64,000 nt of DNA from Nilaparvata lugens. Its lineage: Eukaryota; Arthropoda; Insecta; Hemiptera; Delphacidae. Shown here piece after piece: positions 32,221 to 42,917 of the stretch. The first letter of the stretch is position 1; each line of letters opens with the position of its first letter. The notes under the pieces are model-generated. The model had not been told where the DNA came from and searched no databases. It saw only the letters and a list, made by a program, of their open reading frames with translations. Position numbers and translations under genes: made by a program. The stretch lies in the NCBI RefSeq assembly GCF_014356525.2, contig NW_024092868.1, positions 1 to 64,000 of the forward strand. The letters run 5' to 3'.

Positions 32221-32600
32221 TTGGCCTCAGAAATGGGCTGTTTTGCCTGATCCTGGACGGGAAGCTGTCGTGGAACAGTCATAGAGAGGCTGTAGGCTGA
32301 GCAGGGTAGTCTTTCTATTGAGAAGACTGAGACTGAGAGGTAGTGTTCCCATGCACTTCCTTAACTTATGCTACTTCGCTTTTATCCTAGTGCATCCTGC
32401 TGTATCCGATCTGGTTCTCTAGGGTGGAGATGCGAATATTGGACGAGAGCTGCGCATGCAGATGAAAGTCTTGCGGGCCATCTTTGAGGGGGAAAGTCTA
32501 GCTCATATAGTCTTCCACTCTTTGTTAAAGAGAGGATACTTGTAGGCTGGTATTATTTTGCTCTCCATATGTTTCATGATATTTGCACATTTGCTGACAC
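32221..32600 (+). pseudogene. Second non-LTR reverse transcriptase tail fragment
   Basis: The plus strand gives LILDGKLSWNSHRE, then in another frame LRRLRLRGSVPMHFLNLCYF and IVFHSLLKRGYL. These follow the RT palm in many insect non-LTR elements. Several stops and shifts; dead. Confidence 0.6.
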
Positions 32601-32655
32601 GGTATATCTTCATTAAGAATGAAATGACAAAGAATGATACATGCTAACTTTCCTT

Positions 32656-32733
32656 GTAATTGCAGAGTTGCGTTACCGTATTGTAAAAATGATTATGAAA
32701 TTAGAGAATATAATTTATATTTTCAAAAACATG
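32656..32733 (+). other. Weak candidate first exon of the THAP-transposase gene
   Basis: An open stretch with CRVALPYCKNDY ends at a good donor (GAG|GTAAGC). THAP domains begin with a Cys pair, but the spacing here (C-x6-C) is wider than usual and the central WxxxI part of THAP is not seen. Speculative. Confidence 0.2.
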
Positions 32734-32739
32734 AGGTAA

Positions 32740-33840
32740 GCTTATTTAAAAGAATACTTACAGAATACAAGCGCGCAGCTAGTTGAAAAATAGTAACCAA
32801 CTTGGTAAGAAAAAATAATTCATTGTGATTTTTGAGTCATAACTATAACCTAAAACAAAATTAAAATGACAACAATAGGCTCAGTAAGCTTTGTTCAGAC
32901 TTGGTTAGTTTAACAATGATTAAACTTTGTTCAAGAATTTATTCAATGAAAATTCATTGATATTATAATAAAATGTGTTTAAAAGTAGCATTAGCTTTGG
33001 ATAATATCATTGTAGCTAATGTTTACTAATTACGGCACATTTTGTAATTTGTATCTTAACTTTTTTTGAAGATATCGAACTTAATTTTTTTTCAATGAAA
33101 AACAAAAAATATAAGTGTTGGTAGCTAAAAACAATTTAGTTTAAATCTATGAGATTTAATATCAAATAGAAAAATATTGAATTTTTCCTAACCTATAATG
33201 TTTTATTGTTTTTACCACAAACCACTCTCTGTCTCAGACAGCACCGTATCACGCATGCGTGAGCAACGGGTTTTTCCCGTTCCATTCAGTCCACAGAGAA
33301 CAGGACAGAGAACTCATCTAATGTTTCGCTAAATGGGTGACCAGCAGTGTGGAGGGGGGTAAAGTGGGTGACTAACAGTTAGTTCTTCAACTCGCTACGA
33401 GAGATCAGTACCATCGACAGGCCTTCCCCGCTAATTCAGAAATCCCCCACCAACAGTTGTAGTACTCTGTCACCTCCTCCCCTTGCTCCGCTATTGTCAT
33501 TCTACATCCACATTCAACAAAATAAAAACAAGTCACGTTTGGCAATTATCCAATATTACTAGTAGATGATCGGCTTGCTCTGCTCTGCTTCTTCTCTGTG
33601 ATTCAGTCAGATCTTTGAATGTAACGTTCTTTGTGATGATGGTTACCGAGCACTGTAACTGGAGCCAATCGTCATTCTATTTGATGAAGATATTATTATC
33701 CAATGATGATTTATCATTAAATTCAATATAATAATCAATATATTATCATTTTATTCAATAAAAGGAAGAGTACTTTTGAAAAAATATGATTATAAAATAT
33801 ACAGTTGTTATTAACTGATGTTGAAAAACACTATAACTAA
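32740..33840. other. Spacer upstream of the THAP-transposase gene
   Basis: AT-rich, then a GC-richer stretch at 33230-33660 with a palindrome AACGGGTTTTTCCCGTT (33264-33280). Possible promoter or left end of the transposon; unproven. Confidence 0.3.
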
Positions 33841-34770
33841 GTCAGCATATTGTCATTTTAAAACAAAACCGAACCCTCAACCTCCCCTTTTACATTTAAA
33901 ACATCAATGAACATAACTATTTGAAAAACCTCTAATCCCTTCCAGCATATTGCAATTTCAAAGCAAAATCCCAACCTATCTTTCCACCTTTGAAATATCA
34001 AAAAGCATAATTCTACCTGGACCCTAGCCCTTTCCAGCATATTGCAATTTCAAAGCAAAAACCTAACCTAACCTTATGGAAAATTTTTGAATATAATCCA
34101 AAAAAAACCTAACCACTAACCCCTAACCCCTTCACATTTAATAATTTAGATTTCAAAGCAAATCATAACTCAACCAGGACCTAGCCCTTTCTAGCATATT
34201 GCAATTTTAAAGCAAAAACCTAACCTAACCTTATGAGCATTATAAATTATCCAAAAAAAACCTAACCACTAACCTCTAACCACTTCTCATTTAATAATTT
34301 AGATTTCAAAGCGAAATCCTAAACCCCTAACCTATCCTTCACACGTGAAACATCAAAAAACATAACTCTAACTGCACCCTAGCCCCTTCTAGCATATTGC
34401 AATTTCAAAGCAAAAACCTAACCTATCCTAATAACACATTATTAAATATAACCCAAATAAAACCTAACCTTAAACCCTTTCACATTTAATACTTTAGATT
34501 CATTCATCATCTTCAGAACAAAACATAAACATGTGGTTCATTACATGAACATATTCACAAACATGTGGTTCATTCATGAACATATTCACAAACATTGGTT
34601 CAAAGCAAAATCCTAACCCCCTAACCTATCCTTTACCTTTGAAACATCAAAAAAACATACTCTACCTAGACCCTAGCCCCTTCTAGCATATTGCAATTTT
34701 AAAGCAAAAACCTAACCTATCCTAATAAAACATTATTAAATATAACCTGAATAAAATAACCCCTAACTCT
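33840..34770. repeat. Degenerate tandem repeat rich in CCTAACC
   Basis: Five or so diverged units, each with AGCATATTGCAATTT, CAAAGCAAAAACCTAACC and variants of CCCTAACC, spaced roughly 90-300 bp. CCTAA is the insect telomere unit, but here it is interspersed, not a pure array. Confidence 0.65.
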
Positions 34771-34894
34771 TTCACATGTTCAATCCATTTTCAGGTTTTT
34801 GGAGAAATAATAGTATTTGTTGAAAATAATAAATCAAGTAGCCCTAAAGATATATGTTATTGTGTTTTATGTGATATTATGTTATTTGTTTTAG

Positions 34895-36627
34895 GAGAGC
34901 AGATCGAGAGCCATCATTATATTCTGTGGTTTGCAGCTGCCATTTCAAAGATGGAAAGAAGGAGAATGGTCCATCAATTTTTGCAAGAAATGAGAAGAAA
35001 GTAATGGATTTTCCAGAAACTGGAACAAGTCGTAAGAAGCGGTAAGTGTGCCTACTGTAGCCTACATTTGATTGATACTGGCGCCAACAATTTTGGCTTT
35101 TGGTGAATGACTGTTATCAATGATCAGCTGTTGTTGAGACCAGCGAGTGAGTGCCAAGAAATCTTCGACCTGTAATCAGAGAGATGACTGATGACGACTG
35201 TTCTTTAGGCATTCGGGACCAACCGCTTCTCAAGTCTCTTACTAAAGATGTAAATATCTGTTAGCAATGAAAAATGTGTATCTCCAATTGTGATAAAACC
35301 CAGGAAACCTATACAGTAAGACTCAGACTATCTGATAAACTGTTTTAAGAGCATTATGTGAATAGTCATATAGGTCACCATCATGTTTTTTTTATTTCAA
35401 TTCATTTTTTTATGCCAAAACACTTTACAAGATTATACAGGTGCAAGATAATAGCTTTAATAAATTGCCTATTTTCTTACTAATTTATTATTTAATAATT
35501 ATTGAATGTTGTTTCATTGAAGGTTACGGACAGAGGCAGAGGTCGATGCATTGGATGCTGCACCACCACCACCCTCACCACCGCTGCAAGCTGAAGAAAA
35601 TTCTCCATCAACCAGTAGGCCAAACAATGAAGTCATTCTAGAAGCTGAAATTTATTTTTTGAAGAGGGAAGTTGAGGAGTTGAAGAAAAACAAAACGGTC
35701 AATCAAAGATTCAATTTTGAAATGATCAAAAACAGTGATGATTTAATCATACTTCACACTGGGCTGCCCAACAAAGAAGTATTTGAATATGTCTTGGAAA
35801 TTTGCACAGATCAAGATTTCAAATATTGCTCTGGTTGGGCAGTGACAGTAATTGATCATTGTAATCAACTATTAATGACATTGATGAAACTGAAGCAGAA
35901 TGTACCTCAAAATGAACTGGCTTTCCGCTTTCAAGTAAGCAGGGCTTCTGTATCAAATATTATTTCAACATGGATTGATGTCTTACATCAGACAATTTAT
36001 GTGGGGTTGTTGAAAAATAAAATCCCCTCACTGATGAAAAACAAGGCATGTCTGCCAAACTGTTTTAGCAATTTTACATCCTGTCGCATAATAATAGACT
36101 GCACAGAAGTGTATTGTGCAGTTCCAGCTGAAATGTCCAAAAAACAGAGCATGTACAGCAACTACAAGCATAGGTATACCCTTAAGGGCCTTGTGGGAGT
36201 TGCTCCTAATGGAGTTGTGACTTATATTAGTGACTTATATGGGGGGTCCACCTCCGATAAAAAAATAACCCAGGACTGTGGGGTATTGTCAAACTTAGTG
36301 CCTGGCGATGTTATACTGGCTGACAAGGGGTTTTTAATAAGTGACATTGTTCCAGAGGGTGTACTCGTGAATATCCCACCCTTTTTGGAAACGCCACAGT
36401 TCACCTCTGAACAGGCGCTTCGGACTAGAAGCATTGCTAGGGCAAGAATTCATGTAGAGCGAGCTATTGGGCGCATAAAGGGGTACAGTATTTTGGAGTA
36501 TATTCCCCATACTTTGATGCCTTTCAGCACCAAGGTCTGGCAAGTATGTGGGGCTCTTACTAACTTTCAGTACCCGCTGATTAAAGAAGTGGAGGTTTTT
36601 TATAAGTGTGGGGAAAATGTTGAGTAG
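34895..36627 (+). CDS. THAP zinc finger plus DDE_Tnp_4 transposase (5' exon(s) not found)
   Basis: Two exons, 34895-35041 and 35523-36627, join in phase (AAG CG|G TTA) across a GT/AG intron and give about 416 visible residues. Exon A carries the C-terminal part of a THAP DNA-binding finger (PSLYSVVCSCHF, then NGPSIF and MDFPETG). Exon B has a Pro-rich linker, a short coiled coil (EAEIYFLKREVEELKK), an HTH (NELAFRFQVSRASVSNIIST) and a DDE_Tnp_4 nuclease: Asp in IIDCTEVYC, Asp in VILADKGFL and Glu in HVERAIGRIKGY. Such enzymes cut and move DNA transposons (PIF/Harbinger and ISL2EU relatives); HARBI1 is a domesticated cousin. No stop or shift in the catalytic part. The TTG near 35551 is not a start; the frame runs in from the splice site. 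It converges with the YqaJ gene 1.06 kb downstream. Confidence 0.82.
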
Positions 36628-37446
36628 CTTGTAAGTAGATAGGTAATACATTTTGTAGGTTTTGAATTTATAAAAGTATTGGTTGACACAACCAAAGCTG
36701 ATTTTTGGTTGCGCCTGAAAAACAATGACTGACTGTCAGCCACTGCTGTTTATCAGGAACAAAAATCATCCATGATTGCAGCTAGAAAACCATCTAACTT
36801 TTGGCAACAACTATCATAATGTATCGTATGATCCATATCAACAATCAAATTTTATAAGTATTTCAACTGTAACGTCTTAAGGAATTAAGAAGCCAATACA
36901 TGAAGAATTCAATTTTATCGAAATTGTTGTCTACACAATGAGTAGTATATACAGCTCTGTGCGTTCACAACTCAATAGATATGTTTGACTTGAATGACAT
37001 TTTAAATATGATTGATAATATGGGCCACAGAATTTCAAATGATCCAATCATATATTATGGATCATATTATAAATGATATGATATTGTATCTATAAATTTA
37101 TAAATTATTAAATAATATACCTTAAATATAATTATTAACTAATATATAGTAAAGTAGTTTTTTTTAATTTAGTAAAAATTTAAGTAGTAAGTAGTATTCA
37201 AGTAAAAGGTAATTTATTAAAAATGTGTTTTTTTTTTTAATTTGAAAATTATATCTAGAATATAGTTGTAAATACATAATTGTATAAATTTCACAGAAGC
37301 TATGTTTTTGCTTGAACTTTTGTTTGCTGAAAAGTAAAATGTATTAAATTTTTGATTATATTGCTTTACAGACTATACAGACTAGTGTTCTTGTTTGTAA
37401 CTTGAATCCAAGTATCTAATGATGTAAAAAATAATAATATAAGAAC
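36628..37446. other. Spacer between the two convergent genes
   Basis: AT-rich, probably 3' untranslated sequence of both genes; no further gene seen. Confidence 0.4.
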
Positions 37447-37577
37447 CCTTTTTTAAATTGTTTATTTACAACATGTTTCGGCCATGATACCATTATCAAT
37501 AATATTTTTTCATTTACTTGATAGTGGATTATGGCTGAGACAAGTCATAAATAAACAATTTCAAAAAGGGTACTTAG
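37447..37577. repeat. Inverted repeat between the convergent genes
   Basis: ACCCTTTTTTAAATTGTTTA at one end and AAACAATTTCAAAAAGGGT at the other. The inner parts are also inverted (TTCGGCCATGATACC and GGATTATGGCTGAGAC). It could act as a two-way 3' end or be a small fold-back insertion. Confidence 0.6.
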
Positions 37578-37690
37578 ATTTTCATTTTTTATTTCTATTC
37601 AAGAGTAGTCCTACTGGAAAAAGATAATCTAATGGTGTTTATGGGGTGTAGCAAAAAATATAGCACAATATGTAGAAAAAACTTAATAGT

Positions 37691-40600
37691 TTATTCTGAT
37701 GCCAAATCTATGGAACTCAGATATTGATTAACATAGAATTTTTGAAGTACCTCTATATTTGAGGCCCATTCACGATCACGCTCGAATGGCACAATCAGAC
37801 AGCTGTCTGGTATCCACACTACCAAGTGGCATATCTCTGCTCCTGTGATGTGCAGCTGACCCTGAATTTGGTGGTAATAATCATGGTCAGTGTCGACCAC
37901 CCAACTGTCTTCTACAATTTTGATGATAAAGTTTTTACTCGCCCTTATGGCCTCCTCGATGTTCTTTGCTTTTCTGAAGGTGTATGGGCATTTCACCTCC
38001 ACGATGGCATTTTCGTCTGGAATCATGCCATCAGGACTGGCCCCTAAAAGGCCTGACTCATGGAGCCAAATTCCTGTCTTCTTCACCTTCACACCTTTCT
38101 CTTTTTCGAAGATTTGTACAGCAGTTTCCTCATTGTCCCTGCCCCACTGCAGGCTTCTCACGCTGGACAAATCGTATGCACCATGCAGATTATTAAAAAG
38201 TGAAGGAGGGAATCTCCCACGTCTGCAAGCAGACAAAACCTTGCCGAAATTACTGGCAGTCAAGCGATATTTCCTTGCAACAAACCACAATGGATTTTTG
38301 CTTTGACCGACAGTAATTTCGGCAACGTTTTTAATAACCTCCTGCTCAATAGCTGAAGCAGCTTTCAAAAATGATTTTTTATCTACTGCAGCCGCGAATT
38401 CCCTAGAGAATATGATCGACTCAATAGTCGGTATTTCGGCGACTGCAGTAGGCTCCGGTTCTTTGGATAGTAGCCATGTGAATCCGACATTGAAGTTACT
38501 CTTGTTCAGCTTCTCCTGTAACTGAAAAACAAATTCATACTTACAACATCACTATACTGTGTTACATATTGTCACCTGGTCATATGGGACATATATATGA
38601 ATCATATATTTGTCTCATATTGATCAGGATTTTAGAGTTTTAAATTGGAAAAGTTTAATGAACAGTGTTTTGTCTTTGAACAATTTTTGTCATCGACAGA
38701 AAGATTGTTTATTTCATTTGTTGTCAAAAATTAATGTAGCTTCTCTTTTGTTTTTAATAACAAACGTGCCGCTTGTGCGACATAAAAATATGTACTTGAA
38801 ATGGCTTTTATGTTTGGCATTGACTGAGTTTATATTTAATACCCAAAATTTAACTTTTGGTCAGTGTGTGAGCTCGTTCGATAGGACTGAAAGTTAAGTC
38901 CGGCTGATCCAGTGAAAAAGGCTAGATTTCGGTTCGTTTAATAGTACAGTTATTCTGTCACAGATCGGGCAGTATAAAAATAATTGTATTGTTAAGGGAG
39001 ACGGGTTCTGAGCCTATTCATTGGTTCAGTTAATATTTGTTCTTTTAAAATACTAAAGTCGCGAAATACCAGTGGATGCCAAAGTGGGAAGCTATTTCAA
39101 AAAGGTGGGTGACTACTGAATCATTGTTCTTAAATTTTCATAGCCACAAACATTGAATCATCATTAGCAGCAAGTGAGTGTTTTCCCCATTAATTCATAT
39201 CAAATATTGTTTTATAATCAAATTAATCTAGTTTTGTTCAAATGTATATATATGTTAAAGAATCATTAATTAAAGTTCTAGTTACATTGTTCTTTTCTTG
39301 TTATCATAGTTTTTTCCCCTTACATATTTGGTGTAGGCACATCGTTGCTTACATATTTGGTGGAGGCTTTCCTGCCGTTCCACAACTTGCTTACAATATT
39401 GATTGTAAAAACCTCCGACTTATCATCAGAAAATTATAAAACCTTTCAGAATAACCTTTATTGGAAGTGTGTTTTCCATATAAAAACTATGTTTTTGATA
39501 AAGTATTCTAACTAGTGACGCCTTGGGTTGAAGAACTCGATCAAGAACTGTTGTATTGCAATCTTTGAAACCCGCAACTTTTGATAAAAAATATGAGAAT
39601 AGCTAAATATTTCTCTTACAAGAATAATTTAACAGAGCAGGTTTCATTGGGGATCCTATTTGAAATGAAAAAAATGAAGGATTGAAATGAATAAATCTTT
39701 TCAAATAATATTACTCTGTCGCTTCAACATCTTTGACCCTCATATGAATCCAAATTCATTTTTTGAATGAAAAGGTGGTCATGTAATACATGATTTCGAT
39801 ACAGAATTCTAAGAGTAAATGAATGGCGAAAACCGCACATTTTGATATATATATAAACCCGTATCATTTTGTTGATGTAAAAGTTGTGAATTATGTTGTA
39901 TTATTATTAACCAGCTGAAATCATGTGTCAGCGCGTGTGATAGCTTCCAAATAGCCTCAGATTATGTTATGAATGAATGGAAAAACTGTAGTAATTGCAT
40001 GCAATGAATTCTTCTGCTGACTAAATGATAAACCAATCATAACAATTTTTTCTTATGCACTTTCAATGTTATTTTTATATTATTCTGAAAAATGATAGTA
40101 ATATTTTAGAACATACAAATAGACGGACAACGACTTTGGCCTTCAGTAAGTCAAAAGTGAGAACTTGCTGACGCTCGTCCAAAAATTTTTATTTTGCCTC
40201 GGTTTGAAATTAAGATTATTATTATGATTTTGAAACCTATTCTATAGCCTAGTGTCACTCCGATATAGCGTCAATTAATGCTCGGTCCCTTAAATGACGT
40301 TATAACCAAGTGTCACTGTATTATGTTTTGTATAATTAATAAGTTGTCTTGCAATTATTGTAGATTTACCCTTTGTATTGCCTCTTCTCTGAGTGGCTCG
40401 TCAAATGGCTGGAATTCCTTTGGCGGGAACAGTTCCTCTACTCTAATGGGCCTGTCTCCCTCAGTAGGCCTCACCCTAATCCACTGGCAATGCCCGCTTG
40501 TTGCCGAAATGTTTTTATTGGCATAAATCATTAATGCGGCGATGTGGTGGCATTTAAATTTGCCTCTAGGGCATGAGCACTCTGCATTCTGCACTCTCTT

Positions 40601-41919
40601 TTCAGCATCACAATCAATCTGAAAAGTAGAACAAAATATTATTTTTAACCCTTACTGCAAAGAGCAATATGTCCTTAACTACTACTTTTTCTGTCCCTGC
40701 CTAAATAGCTTACTTATAAATTTACTTGTTATTTGCATAGCTTATGAGAATCAAAACTTTTCTAATCTCAAACTATATAAATCTAGAAAATTATTGGAAT
40801 GGTATGACTAAAATAAATTATGGCATTCATAATTTGCATTTTATTCATAGGATATTAAATTCATCATATACACACCAGGAAAATTGTAATAATAATAAAA
40901 ACTGATACTAATAATAATTATTGTTACTCCCATGACTAAACAATTATTTTGAATATTGCCCATCAGTGGCAGCTGGTGGTTATAGTTTCAGGTTTAACAT
41001 AGATGTTAGAGCCGTTTGCACAGTCACAGCTAAATTAAATTTAATCAGCTGGTGGCTTAAACTCAAAAGTTAAGTTTCATTCCTTTGAATTTGGATGAAT
41101 ACAGCATTTGGGCAAATATCAATAGGATATTTAGGGCCTACAATATCTAATAGAATACCATTCGAAATAAAAGGAGAGGAAAATTTCAATAGCTTCAAAA
41201 GAAAAATTAGACACTGGTTATTCAGTATTGGGATACAAAGTAGTGAGGAACTAATAGTAAGTAGGATTTAGATTTAAGTAGTATTCTTTTTAAATAAGGT
41301 AATTTATAGGTAGAAAATAGTACCTCGGTTTAGTATCTTTGTACTAGGTGATGCTTAGGGTAATAGATATAGTTTTAGATTTTTTGGAATTTTTGTATTA
41401 TCTGTTGTAGCATGAATTAGTATTAATTTGATGATAACCTCGACACATATATTAGTATATATAGTGAGGTATCATTTTCTAAACCCTGAATATTGTTATA
41501 TTAAAAAATATGTAATATAATGTAATGTATGTATGAATTTATGAATAAACTCCTCTGGATGTTGTCCAACATCCAGAGAAATTATTATTATTATTATTCT
41601 TACTTTAGAACGCAACATTGCAAAAAAGGGTCAACTTACAATTTCTATTGCATATACCGGTACATATTGAACTATAATTTATTCCCATGAATTGGTAATA
41701 TAAAATAATTTGTATAGTGAATGTAGCACATAATATACATACCTTCACATTGTATGTTTTGTTGCGCATACTGGCTTGTACCTTCCCTTCCAAGTGATTG
41801 TAATCACCATCATATTTGATGCTTACAATATGATTGGTGGTCACAGCATCTTCACCCCTTTTTATACTGTTGGGTTCATCCCTAAAATATGTTGATATTT
41901 CAACTAATTCAAAAACCAT
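37691..41919 (-). CDS. SWIM zinc finger plus YqaJ-like exonuclease protein
   Basis: Three exons on the minus strand: 41743-41919 (5' limit uncertain), 40370-40618 and 37691-38521. Both junctions are GT/AG and in phase 0, giving about 418 residues. Exon 2 carries a SWIM zinc finger (CSCPRGKFKCHH). Exon 3 carries a YqaJ/lambda-exonuclease-type domain: LTASNFGKV, GRDNEETAVQIFE, the catalytic GASPDGMI and VEVKCPY, and YYHQIQGQLHITG. The PD-(D/E)xK residues Asp and ExK are all present. SWIM-YqaJ proteins are common in insect genomes, often as transposon cargo. No stops. The start could be the ATG at 41919, or an upstream exon could splice in at 41881 (acceptor TATTTTAG). Confidence 0.8.
41135..41605 (+). 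mobile_element. 3' end of a non-LTR retrotransposon in the SWIM-YqaJ intron
   Basis: A short reading (PFEIKGEENFNSFKRKIRHW) resembles the C-terminus of RT proteins. It is followed by a 3' untranslated region, a perfect 12-bp hairpin (CTCTGGATGTTG, two-base loop, inverse; 41552-41577) and ATT repeats. 5'-truncated. Confidence 0.6.
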
Positions 41920-42917
41920 TACGGACTCCAGTAAACTGAACACCTAACTTATTATTGAGTAACTATACCAAAACACCTAACCTATATACTATTTGAGCTT
42001 TTTTTAAAACTATAAATTAATATTAGGCTACCTAAAAACCGTATACGGTACCTACTTCTAACTTACTACTACCTACTTCTAGTCACACTAAACAATAAAG
42101 AACCGAATATAAATTTGAAAATAACTACAATCTGATTAAGTTTTTAAAAACAATCCAAACTCTTCAAGATAGCCTACCATCAGTAGCATATGGCCTGTGG
42201 TACGGTAGGCCTACTATGCATCCACGCACTAGTTTCGAGACTTCCGGCTTTGGCTGTCAACTTTAATTCGAATGACAGATCTGAAGGAATGCTGAAATTT
42301 ATTGTTTTGGATGTCTAGAGCTTGGAAAAAATATTCCCAACTCTTAGAAATTAATTATTTTATTGATATAGTTGTAAATGTAAGGTGATGTTTTAGACCC
42401 ATAAGAAATGGACTACCATTTTCCTTAGCAACGGTTTGTTTAGAGTCCAAACTATCTCCTTGACAACGGGTGACGTCACACTTACATCGCCCATTCTGCG
42501 GTCCCTTTCAAAGTGATGGATTTCAGTCTGTTACTCCATGAAGTAAGCTACTAGAGCTACTAGAGTACAGCACAGTTTGGTCGATTAATTGGTCGTATAG
42601 GGTGAGTTGGTGTCTGGGTATAAAGGCTTTTGGATGAAGTGTCGTTTGGGTGAAGTCTTTGGGTTTCACGTCTTTTGAAGTGGTTTCACGTAAAGACGGG
42701 TTTTTACAGTGCCCTAGTTTTATGTTGGTGAAGTGGTTTCACGGATTCCAAAATATTGGGTGAAATTGTAGATTGGGTGAAAAATAAATTGGGTCTGTTG
42801 GTTGGCACCCACGCCAAAACGCCGTAAAAAGTAAAAACACCGATTTTTTTTTAAATTTTATGTTGTGTATAACTTGAAATTTCTCATCAAATATTATTTT
42901 AAACATTGGCTACAATA
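41920..42917. promoter_or_regulatory. Intergenic region between SWIM-YqaJ (-) and ALG10 (+)
   Basis: The two genes diverge, so both promoters must lie here, plus any transposon end. A perfect CRE-type TGACGTCA is at 42471-42478. From 42595 to 42800 GGGTGAA/TTTCAC motifs repeat, several as inverted pairs (GTGAAGTGGTTTCAC). Confidence 0.4.
42471..42478. promoter_or_regulatory. CRE-like palindrome TGACGTCA
   Basis: A perfect cAMP-response-element consensus about 440 bp before the ALG10 start. Binding is inferred from sequence only. Confidence 0.3.

Noticed and set aside
35441..35641. Plus-strand frame with a His-rich stretch (HHHHPHH)
   Set aside because: It is the other frame of the Pro-rich linker of the transposase; the splice-supported frame is the one that continues into the DDE domain.
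38610..38897. Plus-strand open frame of 95 codons
   Set aside because: It falls in an intron of the SWIM-YqaJ gene on the opposite strand, has no recognisable motif and has AT-driven composition.
42906..42917. Upstream TTG as the ALG10 start
   Set aside because: Animal genes start at ATG; the ATG at 42918 gives the expected family length.
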